NCBI GenBank assembly: GCA_001443455.1
Contig: LDXO01000013.1
Coordinates: 1-51,288 of the forward strand
Direction of reading: 5' to 3'
DNA: 51,288 bases
DNA from: Deltaproteobacteria bacterium CSP1-8
Lineage (GTDB): Bacteria; Desulfobacterota; Deferrimicrobia; Deferrimicrobiales; Deferrimicrobiaceae
Below, piece after piece: positions 1-7,600 of the stretch. Each line of letters opens with the position of its first letter. The first letter of the stretch is position 1. Below the pieces are notes generated by a model, which worked only from the letters and a program-made list of their open reading frames with translations, searched no databases and was not told where the DNA came from. The translations under genes and the position numbers were made by a program.

Positions 1-896
1 AGCGAGATCTTGCCGTCGGGCCTGACAATGACATCCATCGTCAACTCCTTGTCCCCCCAGACGGAGACGTTCAGCACGTCTTCAGGGCCAATACGATATT
101 GTGAGGAAGCAGATGATCCTGCTTTGCCTATGGGTGACGATTGAGGAGGCACTGCAGGGGGAATCTTCGCGGCACTCGCCTGCATGGAAACTGCTTTCTC
201 GAGGTTTTCAGGTTTCTCCGATGGCGGAACCGCTGTCGACGCAGGTGCCGGGGGAATCGGATTCTTTTCCGTTCTGGCATCCGAAACAGGAGGCTCCATT
301 GCAGGGGCAGTCGAAGAAGCAATGCTCTTCCCAGTTGCAGATTGTTTTTCCTGGATTTCCGATTGGGGAAAAACGTTTGATTGTATAACCTCTTTATTCG
401 AAGGTTCGGGAGGTTTCGCTGGAGGAACTTTCGGGGAGACCGTTGTCTGGGAGATCTCTTTCGCCGTTTTCTCACCGGGGGGTACAGAGGAAGACACCGA
501 ATCCAAGGATGACAGATACCGTTCTGCGGATGCCGGAAGGTTTTTATTCTTCTTGGGGGAAGAGGCATCAAGCGATTTTGGCCGAAATGATGCAGAAGGG
601 GAACTTGCACTATCCGACTTCATTGGATTCTTCTCAAGGGAGGCTTTCGGTGTCGTCACGGCTGCTGGAGGAGAAACAGGGGAAGCCTGTTGGGCAGGAG
701 GGGACACAGCCGGCTGGGTCCCCGTGTTTTTCTGCAGTTCGGTCAACCGTCTCAGCGTCGATCCGGGCCCTTCTCCAACTTCCATACTGGAGAAATCGTT
801 CATCTGCGACTTGGTGGAAGCGCATCCGCCGCCCAAGACGAAGGCCCCCGCCACCACAAGGACCGTGCAGGCTACCGCCCATATGGCTTTCACCAT
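1..896 (-). CDS. Polysaccharide export lipoprotein (Wza/SLBB family), C-terminus cut off
   Basis: The frame is open from the start codon to the window edge, so about 298 residues are visible and the C-terminus is missing. It opens with a hydrophobic signal segment ending in a cysteine (LGGGCAS, a slightly atypical lipobox). About 220 residues rich in Pro, Ser, Ala and Lys follow. The last ~35 residues, beginning YRIGPEDVLNVSVWGDKEL, match the start of a Poly_export domain. Family knowledge: such proteins form the outer-membrane exit for exopolysaccharide. The long disordered linker is longer than in typical Wza. An AAGGAGG ribosome site lies only 1 nt from the ATG at 896, so the adjacent in-frame GTG at 893 may be the true start. 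It sits 59 nt downstream of a sigma54-activator gene on the same strand. Confidence 0.75.
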   Translation of the reverse strand, partial: MVKAIWAVACTVLVVAGAFVLGGGCASTKSQMNDFSSMEVGEGPGSTLRRLTELQKNTGTQPAVSPPAQQASPVSPPAAVTTPKASLEKNPMKSDSASSPSASFRPKSLDASSPKKNKNLPASAERYLSSLDSVSSSVPPGEKTAKEISQTTVSPKVPPAKPPEPSNKEVIQSNVFPQSEIQEKQSATGKSIASSTAPAMEPPVSDARTEKNPIPPAPASTAVPPSEKPENLEKAVSMQASAAKIPPAVPPQSSPIGKAGSSASSQYRIGPEDVLNVSVWGDKELTMDVIVRPDGKIS

Positions 897-955
897 TCCT
901 CCTTGCAAACGCCTAATTTTAAAAAAAGAAATCACCAACCTGGCCCGCTTGTCTT

Positions 956-2425
956 CTACTCCTGGTTCAGTCCACACTCCTTGATCTTGTAGAGAAGCGC
1001 CTTGTAGCTTATGTCGAGGATCTGGGCGGCCTTTCTCCTGTTCCAGCGCGTCTGTCGCAGCACGCGCTCGATGAGTTCGCGCTCCGCGTTGCGCTGCGCG
1101 AACTTCGCGACTTCCTTAAGCGTCGACTTCTCCGGTATGGAAAGATCGTTTTGATTATTGCCGGTATTCCAGATTGCAGCGGGAATCCGGTCGGCCGGTT
1201 CCGGGCGTGGGAGGTATCCCCCCCTGTCCCCGGCGGGGATCGCGACCAGGCGGCCGTTCTCCCGTTTCCGCTCCATTTCCGCGATCAGTTGTGCCTCGTT
1301 CCCCAGGATGATCAACCGCTTGATGTTGTTCTCCAGCTCCCGGACATTGCCCGGCCATGCGTAGTTATGGAACATCTCCATGAGCCGGGGCGAGATCGTA
1401 AGGGAGTCCCGGTTGTACATCTCCTCGTATCTCTTGAGGAAGTATTCGGCAAGAAGAGGGATGTCCTCTTTCCGTTCCCGCAAGGGGGGAACGACGATGT
1501 TGACGACATTGATCCGGTAGAAAAGGTCGCGACGGAAGCGCCCTTCGTCCACCATTTCTTCGAGTTTCTTGTTGGTGGCGTTGATGATACGGCAGTTGAC
1601 CTTGACCTCCCGTTCCCCGCCGATCCGGTAGAATTGCTTCTCCTGGAGGACGTGGAGGAGCTTGGACTGCAGGTCCGGGTGCATCTCGCTGATCTCGTCG
1701 AGCAGGATGGTCCCGTTTTGCGCGATCTCGAACCGGCCGTACTTGCGCCGGTGGGCGCCGGTGAATGCTCCTTTCTCGAACCCGAAGAGCTCGCTCTCCA
1801 GCAACTCCCGGGGCAGGGCGGCGCAATTGACCTTGATGAACGGTTCTCCCGCCCGGTCAGACGCCTTGTGGAGGGCCTTGGCGACCAGCTCCTTCCCCGT
1901 CCCGCTCTCCCCCGTGATCAGGACCGTGATATCCGTGTTTGCCACCTGGTCCACGATCGCCTGCACCTTGCTCATCCGGTCGCTTAAGGAGAAGAGCAGC
2001 CGGTATTCCTCGTCGACGCGGACCTGGGTTTTCAGGGTTTCGAGCTCCCATTTGGTCTTTGTGGAATCGAGGACCATCTGGATCTTGATGAGGAGTTCCT
2101 CCCCCCGGAACGGTTTCTTGATGTAGTCGTTCGCCCCCTCCTTCATCGCCCGGACGACATCGTCTACCTCGCTCTGGCCGGAAACCATGACGATGGGAGT
2201 TTTCGAATCAATGGCCCGCATCGGCTTGATGAGATCCACGCCGCTGCCGTCGGGGAGAAAGATGTCAAGAATCGCGCAGGAGGGATGGTGACGTTCGAAG
2301 AGGTCGAGAGCCTCCGCCTTGTTGAAGGCGGTTATCACCTTGATCCCCTTCTCGGTCAGAATATTTTGGGTGAATTGGGCGAAGACGGGATCATCATCCA
2401 CGAGCAGGACAAGATTTTGGGTCAT
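956..2425 (-). CDS. Sigma54-dependent response regulator (NtrC family)
   Basis: A 489-residue protein with three modules. The receiver (about 1–120) has acidic residues near D10–D12, the phosphoacceptor D54 and a Lys around 103. The AAA+ domain (about 145–385) has Walker A GESGTGKE near 172, the sigma54-contact loop GAFTGA near 219 and LLDE near 241. A Fis-type helix-turn-helix occupies the last ~40 residues. By family it is an enhancer-binding activator that remodels RNA polymerase–sigma54. I chose the ATG at 2425, not the upstream ATG at 2464, because AGGAGGG lies at ideal spacing before it and the receiver starts there. It follows a histidine kinase gene and precedes a polysaccharide-export gene, so control of a surface polysaccharide is likely but inferred. 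It resembles regulators of exosortase/EPS systems, though no exosortase gene is in view. Confidence 0.93.
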   Translation of the reverse strand: MTQNLVLLVDDDPVFAQFTQNILTEKGIKVITAFNKAEALDLFERHHPSCAILDIFLPDGSGVDLIKPMRAIDSKTPIVMVSGQSEVDDVVRAMKEGANDYIKKPFRGEELLIKIQMVLDSTKTKWELETLKTQVRVDEEYRLLFSLSDRMSKVQAIVDQVANTDITVLITGESGTGKELVAKALHKASDRAGEPFIKVNCAALPRELLESELFGFEKGAFTGAHRRKYGRFEIAQNGTILLDEISEMHPDLQSKLLHVLQEKQFYRIGGEREVKVNCRIINATNKKLEEMVDEGRFRRDLFYRINVVNIVVPPLRERKEDIPLLAEYFLKRYEEMYNRDSLTISPRLMEMFHNYAWPGNVRELENNIKRLIILGNEAQLIAEMERKRENGRLVAIPAGDRGGYLPRPEPADRIPAAIWNTGNNQNDLSIPEKSTLKEVAKFAQRNAERELIERVLRQTRWNRRKAAQILDISYKALLYKIKECGLNQE

Positions 2426-2456
2426 GCAATCCCTCCTATGGACTCGAAGATGGGAC

Positions 2457-2471
2457 GCAAGCAATATGCCT
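2457..2471 (-). promoter_or_regulatory. Sigma54-type -24/-12 promoter match before the response regulator
   Basis: On the minus strand the sequence reads AGGCAT, five bases, TTGC, close to the TGGCAC-N5-TTGC consensus with the correct GG-to-GC spacing. The predicted start would fall near 2445, leaving a leader of about 20 nt containing the AGGAGGG ribosome site. This would place a sigma54 activator under a sigma54 promoter, a common autoregulatory arrangement. It is a motif match by eye only. Confidence 0.4.
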
Positions 2472-2595
2472 AATATAAAATGAACGCCAATTATTCCCCA
2501 TTATTTAGAAAAGATGCCTGAAACTCAAGGATTTATTGGGAAATTTGTATTCCACCTCGGTGTGTCCTATAACTCGGAGCGGGAAAAGGCTTACC

Positions 2596-2622
2596 AAAAT
2601 TGGCAATTCAACTGACAATTTT
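2596..2622. repeat. Inverted repeat in the AT-rich spacer after the histidine kinase gene
   Basis: AAAATTG (2596–2602) and CAATTTT (2616–2622) form a 7-bp stem with a 13-nt loop. It lies 20–46 nt past the stop of the histidine kinase gene, in a markedly AT-rich spacer (about 2466–2641) that contrasts with the GC-rich genes. There is no T-run after the stem, so I do not call a terminator; it could be a weak terminator or an operator. Confidence 0.35.
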
Positions 2623-2641
2623 CGCTTTTGTCGGTAAATAT

Positions 2642-3781
2642 TTACACAGGAAGGGAAAAGAAAATCTTGGTGCCCTTGCCCGGCGTACTCTCAAGCCAGA
2701 TCTTCCCGTTCTGGGCTTCGATGAGTCTCCGGCATATGGAGAGACCCAAAGCGATCCTTGCATTTCCATCCTTATCGACCACACTGACCCCGTCGCTGAA
2801 TATCTTTTCCTGGATCTTCCGGGGGATACCGACTCCGGTGTCCTGCACCCACACCGTGGCTACACCCCCGTCTTCGGAACGGGCGCCGACGCGGATCTCC
2901 CCCCGGGGCGCAGTGAATTTCACTGCGTTATAAAGAAGATTGTCCATCACCTGCATGATCCTCCCGGGATCGGCCCGTACCGTGAGGAAGGGCACCGGTT
3001 CCTCCAGGTCCATGGTGACCTGCTTCTGCTCCGCAAACGGCAGGTAGAACGAGATGCAGTCGTTCAGCAATTCGGTAAGATCAAACTCCCTGGGATGGAT
3101 GCGGAGCTCCCCCCGCTCGGCCGCTTCGTAATCCAGAAGCATGGAAGACATCGTGCGCAGGCGGGTGATGGAGCGTTTGGCCTGCTCGAAAAGGTTCGAC
3201 GCGCCCGGCTCCCGGCAATCCTTGCATTGTTCCCTGATGAACTGGTGATACCCGTCGAGAACGGTGAGCGCCGAGTTGAAATCGTGGCCCGTGGTAGATA
3301 TGAGAAATCCTTTGAATTCGCTGATTTTTTTAACCTTCTCCAGTTCCGCCCGGCTTCTTTCGAGAAGCCGGTGTGTCTCTTTCTCCTGTCTCTCCCCTTC
3401 GAGGGTCAAATTGAGTTTCTCGATGGACCTTGCGACCGAGTGACACAGGATGTCCGGGGCGACGGGCTTCCGGAGGAAGTCGTACGCGCCCTGTTTCAAG
3501 GCCTCGATGACCGATTCGAGCGAGGGAGACCGGGCGAGGAGCGTGAACGGAATCTGCGGGTATTTCCTGAGGGACTCCCCCAGGAACACCAGGGCGGACT
3601 GTTTTTGCACGTTCAGGTCGGACAGGACGACGGCTTTCCCCTTGAAGCCGTCAAGCGTCTTTGCCGCCGTTCCCAGATCGGAATTGGATGTGACGGAATA
3701 TCTCGCGCGTGTCAGAACCCCGCCAGCGATATCCAGGAACTTCGGGTCGTCGTCCACCAGCAGTACGCGGAGGATTTCCAT
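2642..3781 (-). CDS. Receiver–histidine kinase hybrid, soluble
   Basis: A 379-residue sensor without membrane segments. An N-terminal receiver (about 1–120) has acidic residues near D10–D12, a likely phosphoacceptor D55 and K105. A short coiled coil (about 125–160) leads to a HisKA-like dimerisation helix with H166 in GHDFNSAL. The ATPase domain has an N-box near N285 (DNLLYNAVKF), a G1 box DTGVGIP near 314 and the G2 motif LGLSICRRL near 346. No PAS or other input domain is visible, so its signal probably arrives as phosphate on the receiver from another kinase. Its partner is probably the adjacent sigma54 activator. No ribosome site precedes the ATG; a TAGAAT hexamer at 3791–3796 sits about 10 nt upstream. 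Confidence 0.9.
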   Translation of the reverse strand: MEILRVLLVDDDPKFLDIAGGVLTRARYSVTSNSDLGTAAKTLDGFKGKAVVLSDLNVQKQSALVFLGESLRKYPQIPFTLLARSPSLESVIEALKQGAYDFLRKPVAPDILCHSVARSIEKLNLTLEGERQEKETHRLLERSRAELEKVKKISEFKGFLISTTGHDFNSALTVLDGYHQFIREQCKDCREPGASNLFEQAKRSITRLRTMSSMLLDYEAAERGELRIHPREFDLTELLNDCISFYLPFAEQKQVTMDLEEPVPFLTVRADPGRIMQVMDNLLYNAVKFTAPRGEIRVGARSEDGGVATVWVQDTGVGIPRKIQEKIFSDGVSVVDKDGNARIALGLSICRRLIEAQNGKIWLESTPGKGTKIFFSLPV

Positions 3782-3880
3782 GACGCGACGATTCTACCAC
3801 ATGAACTCGCGGGCATGAATCTTAGGATATCCCGCCCCGAGCCGGTTCAAGTCCCTAATGTACGCCAATGGGAAAAGATT

Positions 3881-3957
3881 GGTGGCGGTGCAGGGACTTG
3901 AACCCCGGACACTGCGGATATGAGCCGCATGCTCTCACCAACTGAGCTACACCGCCA
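3881..3957 (-). tRNA. tRNA-Met (anticodon CAT), elongator type
   Basis: On the minus strand a complete cloverleaf can be read: acceptor stem GGCGGTG paired with CACCGCC, D-arm AGCTCAGTTGGTGAGAGC, anticodon stem TGCGG/CCGCA around loop CTCATAT, and a T-arm with TTCAAGT. The 3' CCA is encoded (3881–3883). Anticodon CAT could be elongator Met, initiator Met or lysidine-modified Ile. The fully paired first acceptor base pair argues against the initiator, and the overall sequence is close to typical bacterial elongator tRNA-Met. Confidence 0.93.
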
Positions 3958-4032
3958 CGCGTGTCAGGAATCAACTATTATAAGACGAAGACGTGCCGAT
4001 TCAAACCGGATTTTCCCTGGAGGAGACGGACC

Positions 4033-5580
4033 TTACTTCAACCAGTAGAGGCGCCATTCCCCGAATTTTCCCAGGACCTTCGACTTGTCGCGGGAGGCAA
4101 CCCCGATACGCGGTGATTTTCCCCCGGGCCGGGTGTCGAGAAAGGCGTCCATCGCCGGGCTTTCGATCTGCGGGGTCCGCCAGGCCAGCTCCAGGCTGTC
4201 GCCGTTCTGGCCGAAGCACAGCAATTCCGCGTTCGAGAAGATCCGCAAGTTTTCGAAGAACCCGCCGGCGGACACGATGTTGTTTGCGACGACGATCTCG
4301 TCGTTCCTGTCCCCGTCGAGATCCGCGGCGAAGAGCCTGCCGGGCAGGACGAGCCGGCGCGCGTTGCGTTCTCCGGACGGACCGGGAAGCCCTGCGACCG
4401 AGGATTCAAGAGACTGCCCGGCCCCGGAGACCGCGTCGATGCTCTCCCACAGCTTCCCCCCTTTCCCATCGAGCAAAAGGAGCCTGTCCCCCTCGCCCAG
4501 GGAAACGTATCGCAGCCCTCCCCGGTACTTCACGGGGACGAAGGAATAGATCCAGGTGTCCGCGGGGAGGGAAAGAGGATCGCTCCGCCCGGAAAGGCCC
4601 CCCTGCCCGTGCCGGTTCCCATGGATCCGGATTATGGGGCCCTTGAAAATCGTTGCCGGGTCGGATTCCTGGGCGACGAGGACGATCCCGTCGGGCCCCA
4701 TGTCCACCGTGCGAAGGAAGTAGGGAATGTCGTTCGCGATGCGCCGGTACTGCTTCCCGTCGAATTCCCAGACGTCGGAGACCGCCGTGCCGGAGAGGAA
4801 GCGGACAGCCACGATTTCGGCGATTCCATTCCGGTTCACGTCGGCGACGTCGACGTGGAAAAGGCCCCCTCCCCCTTCCGGGATCCTCGCCTTCTCGACC
4901 AGGTCCTCCCCCGCCACCCGGTAGATCACGATGGAGTCGGAGTATGCCGCGACGACTTCGGACTTCCCGTCCCGGTCCGTGTCCCCGGCGGCAACCGAAA
5001 TGACCTCCCCGGGGATATTCCGGCTCCTGCTGATCTTGCCCGAAAGAGACGGGATCATTCTCTTTGCGCCCTCACCGCCGATCCGCCCGTCACCGAAAAA
5101 AAGGAGCTTGAGCTTCGCCGACGCCTCGATGGCCATCCTCCGGTACGCGGAAGGCAGTTCCCCCGCGCCCGGGGCTCCGGGGGCCTCCGGAGCGGCTTCC
5201 CTCTCCCCGGCTGTGACGAAGACCGTCCTTCCCTTCATCGGGTTCTCCGTCGGGGCCAGGGTGACATCGAGCGTGGCTGTTCGTCCGATGCGGGATACGG
5301 TCCCGGTCAGGATGTAGGTTGCCCCGAGGGCGCGCGCTTTCCGTCTCCTGCCGTCGGGATCGTTTCCCGTCTTCCCATCGAGGAGGTGGACGTCGAACCT
5401 GTCCTTGAGCGTGTCCGCCAGGGATTGGCCGAGGAGCGTGGAGACCCTTTCCCCGTCTTCCAGCCCGACGGGATGCGGCGGAAACAGGGCCATGCTCTGC
5501 CTGCCCGCCCGGGCTTCCGCGAAGAATATCCAGCAGATAACCGCAAAGGGAACGGCAATGAGGAGGGTGCGCGCCCTCAT
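4033..5580 (-). CDS. Secreted FG-GAP/VCBS-type repeat protein
   Basis: A 515-residue protein with an N-terminal signal sequence (charged MRAR, then a hydrophobic stretch to about residue 24). Residues ~40–125 resemble a small alpha/beta domain of the kind that precedes TolB-like or lipoprotein modules (LGATYILTGTVSRIG). The rest carries Ca-binding FG-GAP/VCBS-like motifs: DTDRDGKSE near 200, DVNRNGIAE near 247 and DLDGDRNDE near 424, expected to fold as a beta-propeller. The start codon overlaps the stop of the isochorismatase gene (ATGA), so it is the last gene of a three-gene operon. Likely periplasmic or surface; the ligand cannot be told from sequence. Confidence 0.7.
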   Translation of the reverse strand: MRARTLLIAVPFAVICWIFFAEARAGRQSMALFPPHPVGLEDGERVSTLLGQSLADTLKDRFDVHLLDGKTGNDPDGRRRKARALGATYILTGTVSRIGRTATLDVTLAPTENPMKGRTVFVTAGEREAAPEAPGAPGAGELPSAYRRMAIEASAKLKLLFFGDGRIGGEGAKRMIPSLSGKISRSRNIPGEVISVAAGDTDRDGKSEVVAAYSDSIVIYRVAGEDLVEKARIPEGGGGLFHVDVADVNRNGIAEIVAVRFLSGTAVSDVWEFDGKQYRRIANDIPYFLRTVDMGPDGIVLVAQESDPATIFKGPIIRIHGNRHGQGGLSGRSDPLSLPADTWIYSFVPVKYRGGLRYVSLGEGDRLLLLDGKGGKLWESIDAVSGAGQSLESSVAGLPGPSGERNARRLVLPGRLFAADLDGDRNDEIVVANNIVSAGGFFENLRIFSNAELLCFGQNGDSLELAWRTPQIESPAMDAFLDTRPGGKSPRIGVASRDKSKVLGKFGEWRLYWLK

Positions 5581-6137
5581 TTGATGAGCGACGCCACCTT
5601 TTTGAACTCCGGCGTTGCCGCCACCTTGAGGAGCTCGAAGATCGCCGTTTCGGTGCTTACGACCGTGCAGCCGGCATCCCGGAGAGCCTGCAGTCCGCTC
5701 TGGTAGTTGTGCAGGAAGCGGGAGGAGACGGCGTCATCGAGGATAAAGAGGGAGTACCCGGCGCGGCGCAGGTCGACCGAGGTCTGGTAGACGCACACGT
5801 GGGTCTCCATCCCCACGAGGATCACCTGCCGCCGGTTCAGTTCGGAAACCGCCGAAAGAAATCCCTCGTCCCGCGCGCAGCTGAAGGTCACCTTCTCGAA
5901 CAAACGGTATTTTTTCCCGTCAAGCGACCCCAGGACCTCCGGCACGGTCCTTCCGAGACCTTTCGGGTACTGCTCGGTGAGGAGGATCGGGATACCGAGC
6001 GTCCCGGCCGCCTCGATCGCGATCTGCATGTTCTTGAGAGCCCGCGGATACAAATCCTTGTGGATGGCGGGGACGAGCTTCTCCTGCACGTCCACGACGA
6101 GAAGGACCGCCTCCTCCCGGTTCAGAAAATCCGTCAT
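5577..6137 (-). CDS. Isochorismatase-family cysteine hydrolase
   Basis: A 186-residue single-domain protein with the family's catalytic triad: D16 (VVDVQEK), K82 (FEKVTFSC) and C115 (GMETHVCVYQT). The GxETHVCV segment, including the usual cis-peptide region, is intact. The family includes nicotinamidases, isochorismatases and hydrolases of unknown substrate; sequence alone does not decide, and YcaC-like hydrolases are also similar. The ATG at 6137 overlaps the upstream peptidase stop by ATGA and the downstream FG-GAP gene also overlaps, so expression is translationally coupled. Confidence 0.88.
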   Translation of the reverse strand: MTDFLNREEAVLLVVDVQEKLVPAIHKDLYPRALKNMQIAIEAAGTLGIPILLTEQYPKGLGRTVPEVLGSLDGKKYRLFEKVTFSCARDEGFLSAVSELNRRQVILVGMETHVCVYQTSVDLRRAGYSLFILDDAVSSRFLHNYQSGLQALRDAGCTVVSTETAIFELLKVAATPEFKKVASLIK

Positions 6138-7345
6138 GTTGCCCCCTTTTCCTGCGCTCCGCAGACGATGACCCCCTCTTCCATAAGAGTGAGCTTCTCG
6201 AAGCCGGTTTCGGTGACCAGGTACGTGTTCTCCAGCCCCACTGCGCCCTCCGAGGGGAAGACGAACTTCGGCTCGAGGGCGAAGATCATCCCGGGGACGA
6301 GGACCGTTTCCGAGCCCTTCGCGATGAAGGGGAACTCGTCGGTCTCGATTCCCACCCCGTGCCCGATGAATTTCACGTTGTACCCCGGCGCACCCATGAA
6401 ATTCGCGGCAAATGGGCTGCGGGAGGCCATCTCCAGGCCGATTTCGTACAGGTCCCCCGCCACCGCCCCGGACCGCGTGGCGCTTTCGATGTTCCTCATC
6501 ACCTTCACGGTCATCTCGTACGCCATGAGAAGCTTCTCCGGCAGCTCCCCGATCACGTACGTCCGGGCCATGTCCACCAGGTAGCCGTCCTGCGCCCACA
6601 TGAGGTCGACCAGGATCGGCTCGTTCTCCCGGATAGGCCGGTGCCCCTGCCCGACCGGCACGTACGGCCCGGACCCCTTCCCGGCGGTGGGAAAATCGGC
6701 GTAAGACGGGATCGCCGCGTCGGCCCCCGAGATCACGCACCCCAGCCCCACCTCCTGGTTCCAGGCGCGCATCCGGGTGATGGTGGTATGGCCCGCCGAG
6801 ATCGCCCTCCCCTGGAGAATCCCGCCGAGCTGGGTCTCCGTGATTCCGGGCCGGATCTCCCCGCGAGCGCTTTCCAGCAGGCCGGCCAGTTTCCTCCCGC
6901 ACGCGCGCATCGCGTCGATTTCCGAGGCGCCCTTGACCGCACGGACCTCGCGCACCGCCCCCGAAAGGTCCACCGACTTCGCTTCAGGAAAGAGGCGGGA
7001 GAACCGTTGAAACGTCGCCACCGGCATGACGTCCAGCTCGAACCCGATCACTCCAAAGGAGACTTTCTTCTTCTCGAAGTACGCCGGGATTTCCTTGGGG
7101 CTGACGATACGCACGATGTGTTCCAGGGCGGCCTCCGCCTGCGCCCGCTCGTAAACCCGGCGCACGAAGTAGACCGGTTCGCCGCCAGCCGGAACGATCA
7201 GCACCCCCTGCTGGATCGACCCGGTGAAGTAGAAAAGATCGGCGTTCTGGACGAGGAATGCGGCGTCGACGCCGTCCCGCCCGAGCCTCTCCTGTAGCGC
7301 CTGGATTCTCGCGCTGATCTCCTCTTTCGGCGTCAACCTGTACAT
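6134..7345 (-). CDS. M24-family metallopeptidase (Xaa-Pro aminopeptidase-like)
   Basis: About 403 residues from the ATG at 7345. The N-terminal creatinase-like domain (about 1–140) is followed by a pita-bread catalytic domain. The metal ligands are present: two Asp in DLMWAQDGYLVDMARTY, His in GHGVGIETDE, and Glu in FALEPKF and GLENTY. Family function is cleavage of an N-terminal residue before proline, probably in the cytoplasm. An in-frame ATG at 7363 would add six residues encoded by the neighbouring repeat; I prefer 7345. No ribosome site is seen for either, probably because the repeat cluster has replaced the upstream region. First gene of the M24–isochorismatase–FG-GAP operon. Confidence 0.9.
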   Translation of the reverse strand: MYRLTPKEEISARIQALQERLGRDGVDAAFLVQNADLFYFTGSIQQGVLIVPAGGEPVYFVRRVYERAQAEAALEHIVRIVSPKEIPAYFEKKKVSFGVIGFELDVMPVATFQRFSRLFPEAKSVDLSGAVREVRAVKGASEIDAMRACGRKLAGLLESARGEIRPGITETQLGGILQGRAISAGHTTITRMRAWNQEVGLGCVISGADAAIPSYADFPTAGKGSGPYVPVGQGHRPIRENEPILVDLMWAQDGYLVDMARTYVIGELPEKLLMAYEMTVKVMRNIESATRSGAVAGDLYEIGLEMASRSPFAANFMGAPGYNVKFIGHGVGIETDEFPFIAKGSETVLVPGMIFALEPKFVFPSEGAVGLENTYLVTETGFEKLTLMEEGVIVCGAQEKGAT

Positions 7346-7346
7346 A

Positions 7347-7600
7347 AAAGCAAAGGGACGCAAAGCAAAGGGACGTTCTTAAAACTTTTTAGAAGCAAAG
7401 GGACGTTCTTAAAACTTTTTATCGAGTATAGGAGGAACCGCTGGCTTTGGAAAGCCCAGGATCTCCCTTTTCGGAAATTTCTTGGGAAGGTGCCCAAACG
7501 TGCATCCCCCTTCAGCGAAAAGTTGATCAACGTCCCTCTCCTTTGACTTCCCTTGGCGTTAAAAGTTTATGAACGTCCCCTTACTTTTCGTCCCCTTGCT
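7347..7600. repeat. REP/MITE-like cluster with a 30-bp tandem unit and inverted copies
   Basis: Two 30-bp tandem units (7361–7390, 7391–7420) share the core GGGACGTTCTTAAAACTTTT, preceded by a partial unit at 7347–7360. Inverted copies lie at 7518–7536 (AAAAGTTGATCAACGTCCC) and 7561–7580 (AAAAGTTTATGAACGTCCCC). The ~97-bp interior (7421–7517) contains an imperfect hairpin, CTGGCTTT/AAAGCCCAG, around 7441–7459. No transposase is encoded. Similar GGGACGTTC…AAACTTTT ends accompany REP-associated/IS200-like tyrosine transposases in related genomes (from memory). This is best read as a non-autonomous remnant. It overlaps the end of the DUF169 gene and abuts the peptidase start. Confidence 0.75.

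Noticed and set aside
184-984. A 266-codon plus-strand frame rich in Gly, Phe and Ala.
   Set aside because: It is the complement of the polysaccharide-export gene, whose Poly_export motif and ribosome site decide the strand.
3845-3856. GGTTCAAGTCCC on the plus strand, identical to the T-arm of the adjacent tRNA-Met.
   Set aside because: No matching acceptor, D or anticodon arms could be built around it. It is a short inverted echo of the tRNA, not a second tRNA or a clear attachment site.
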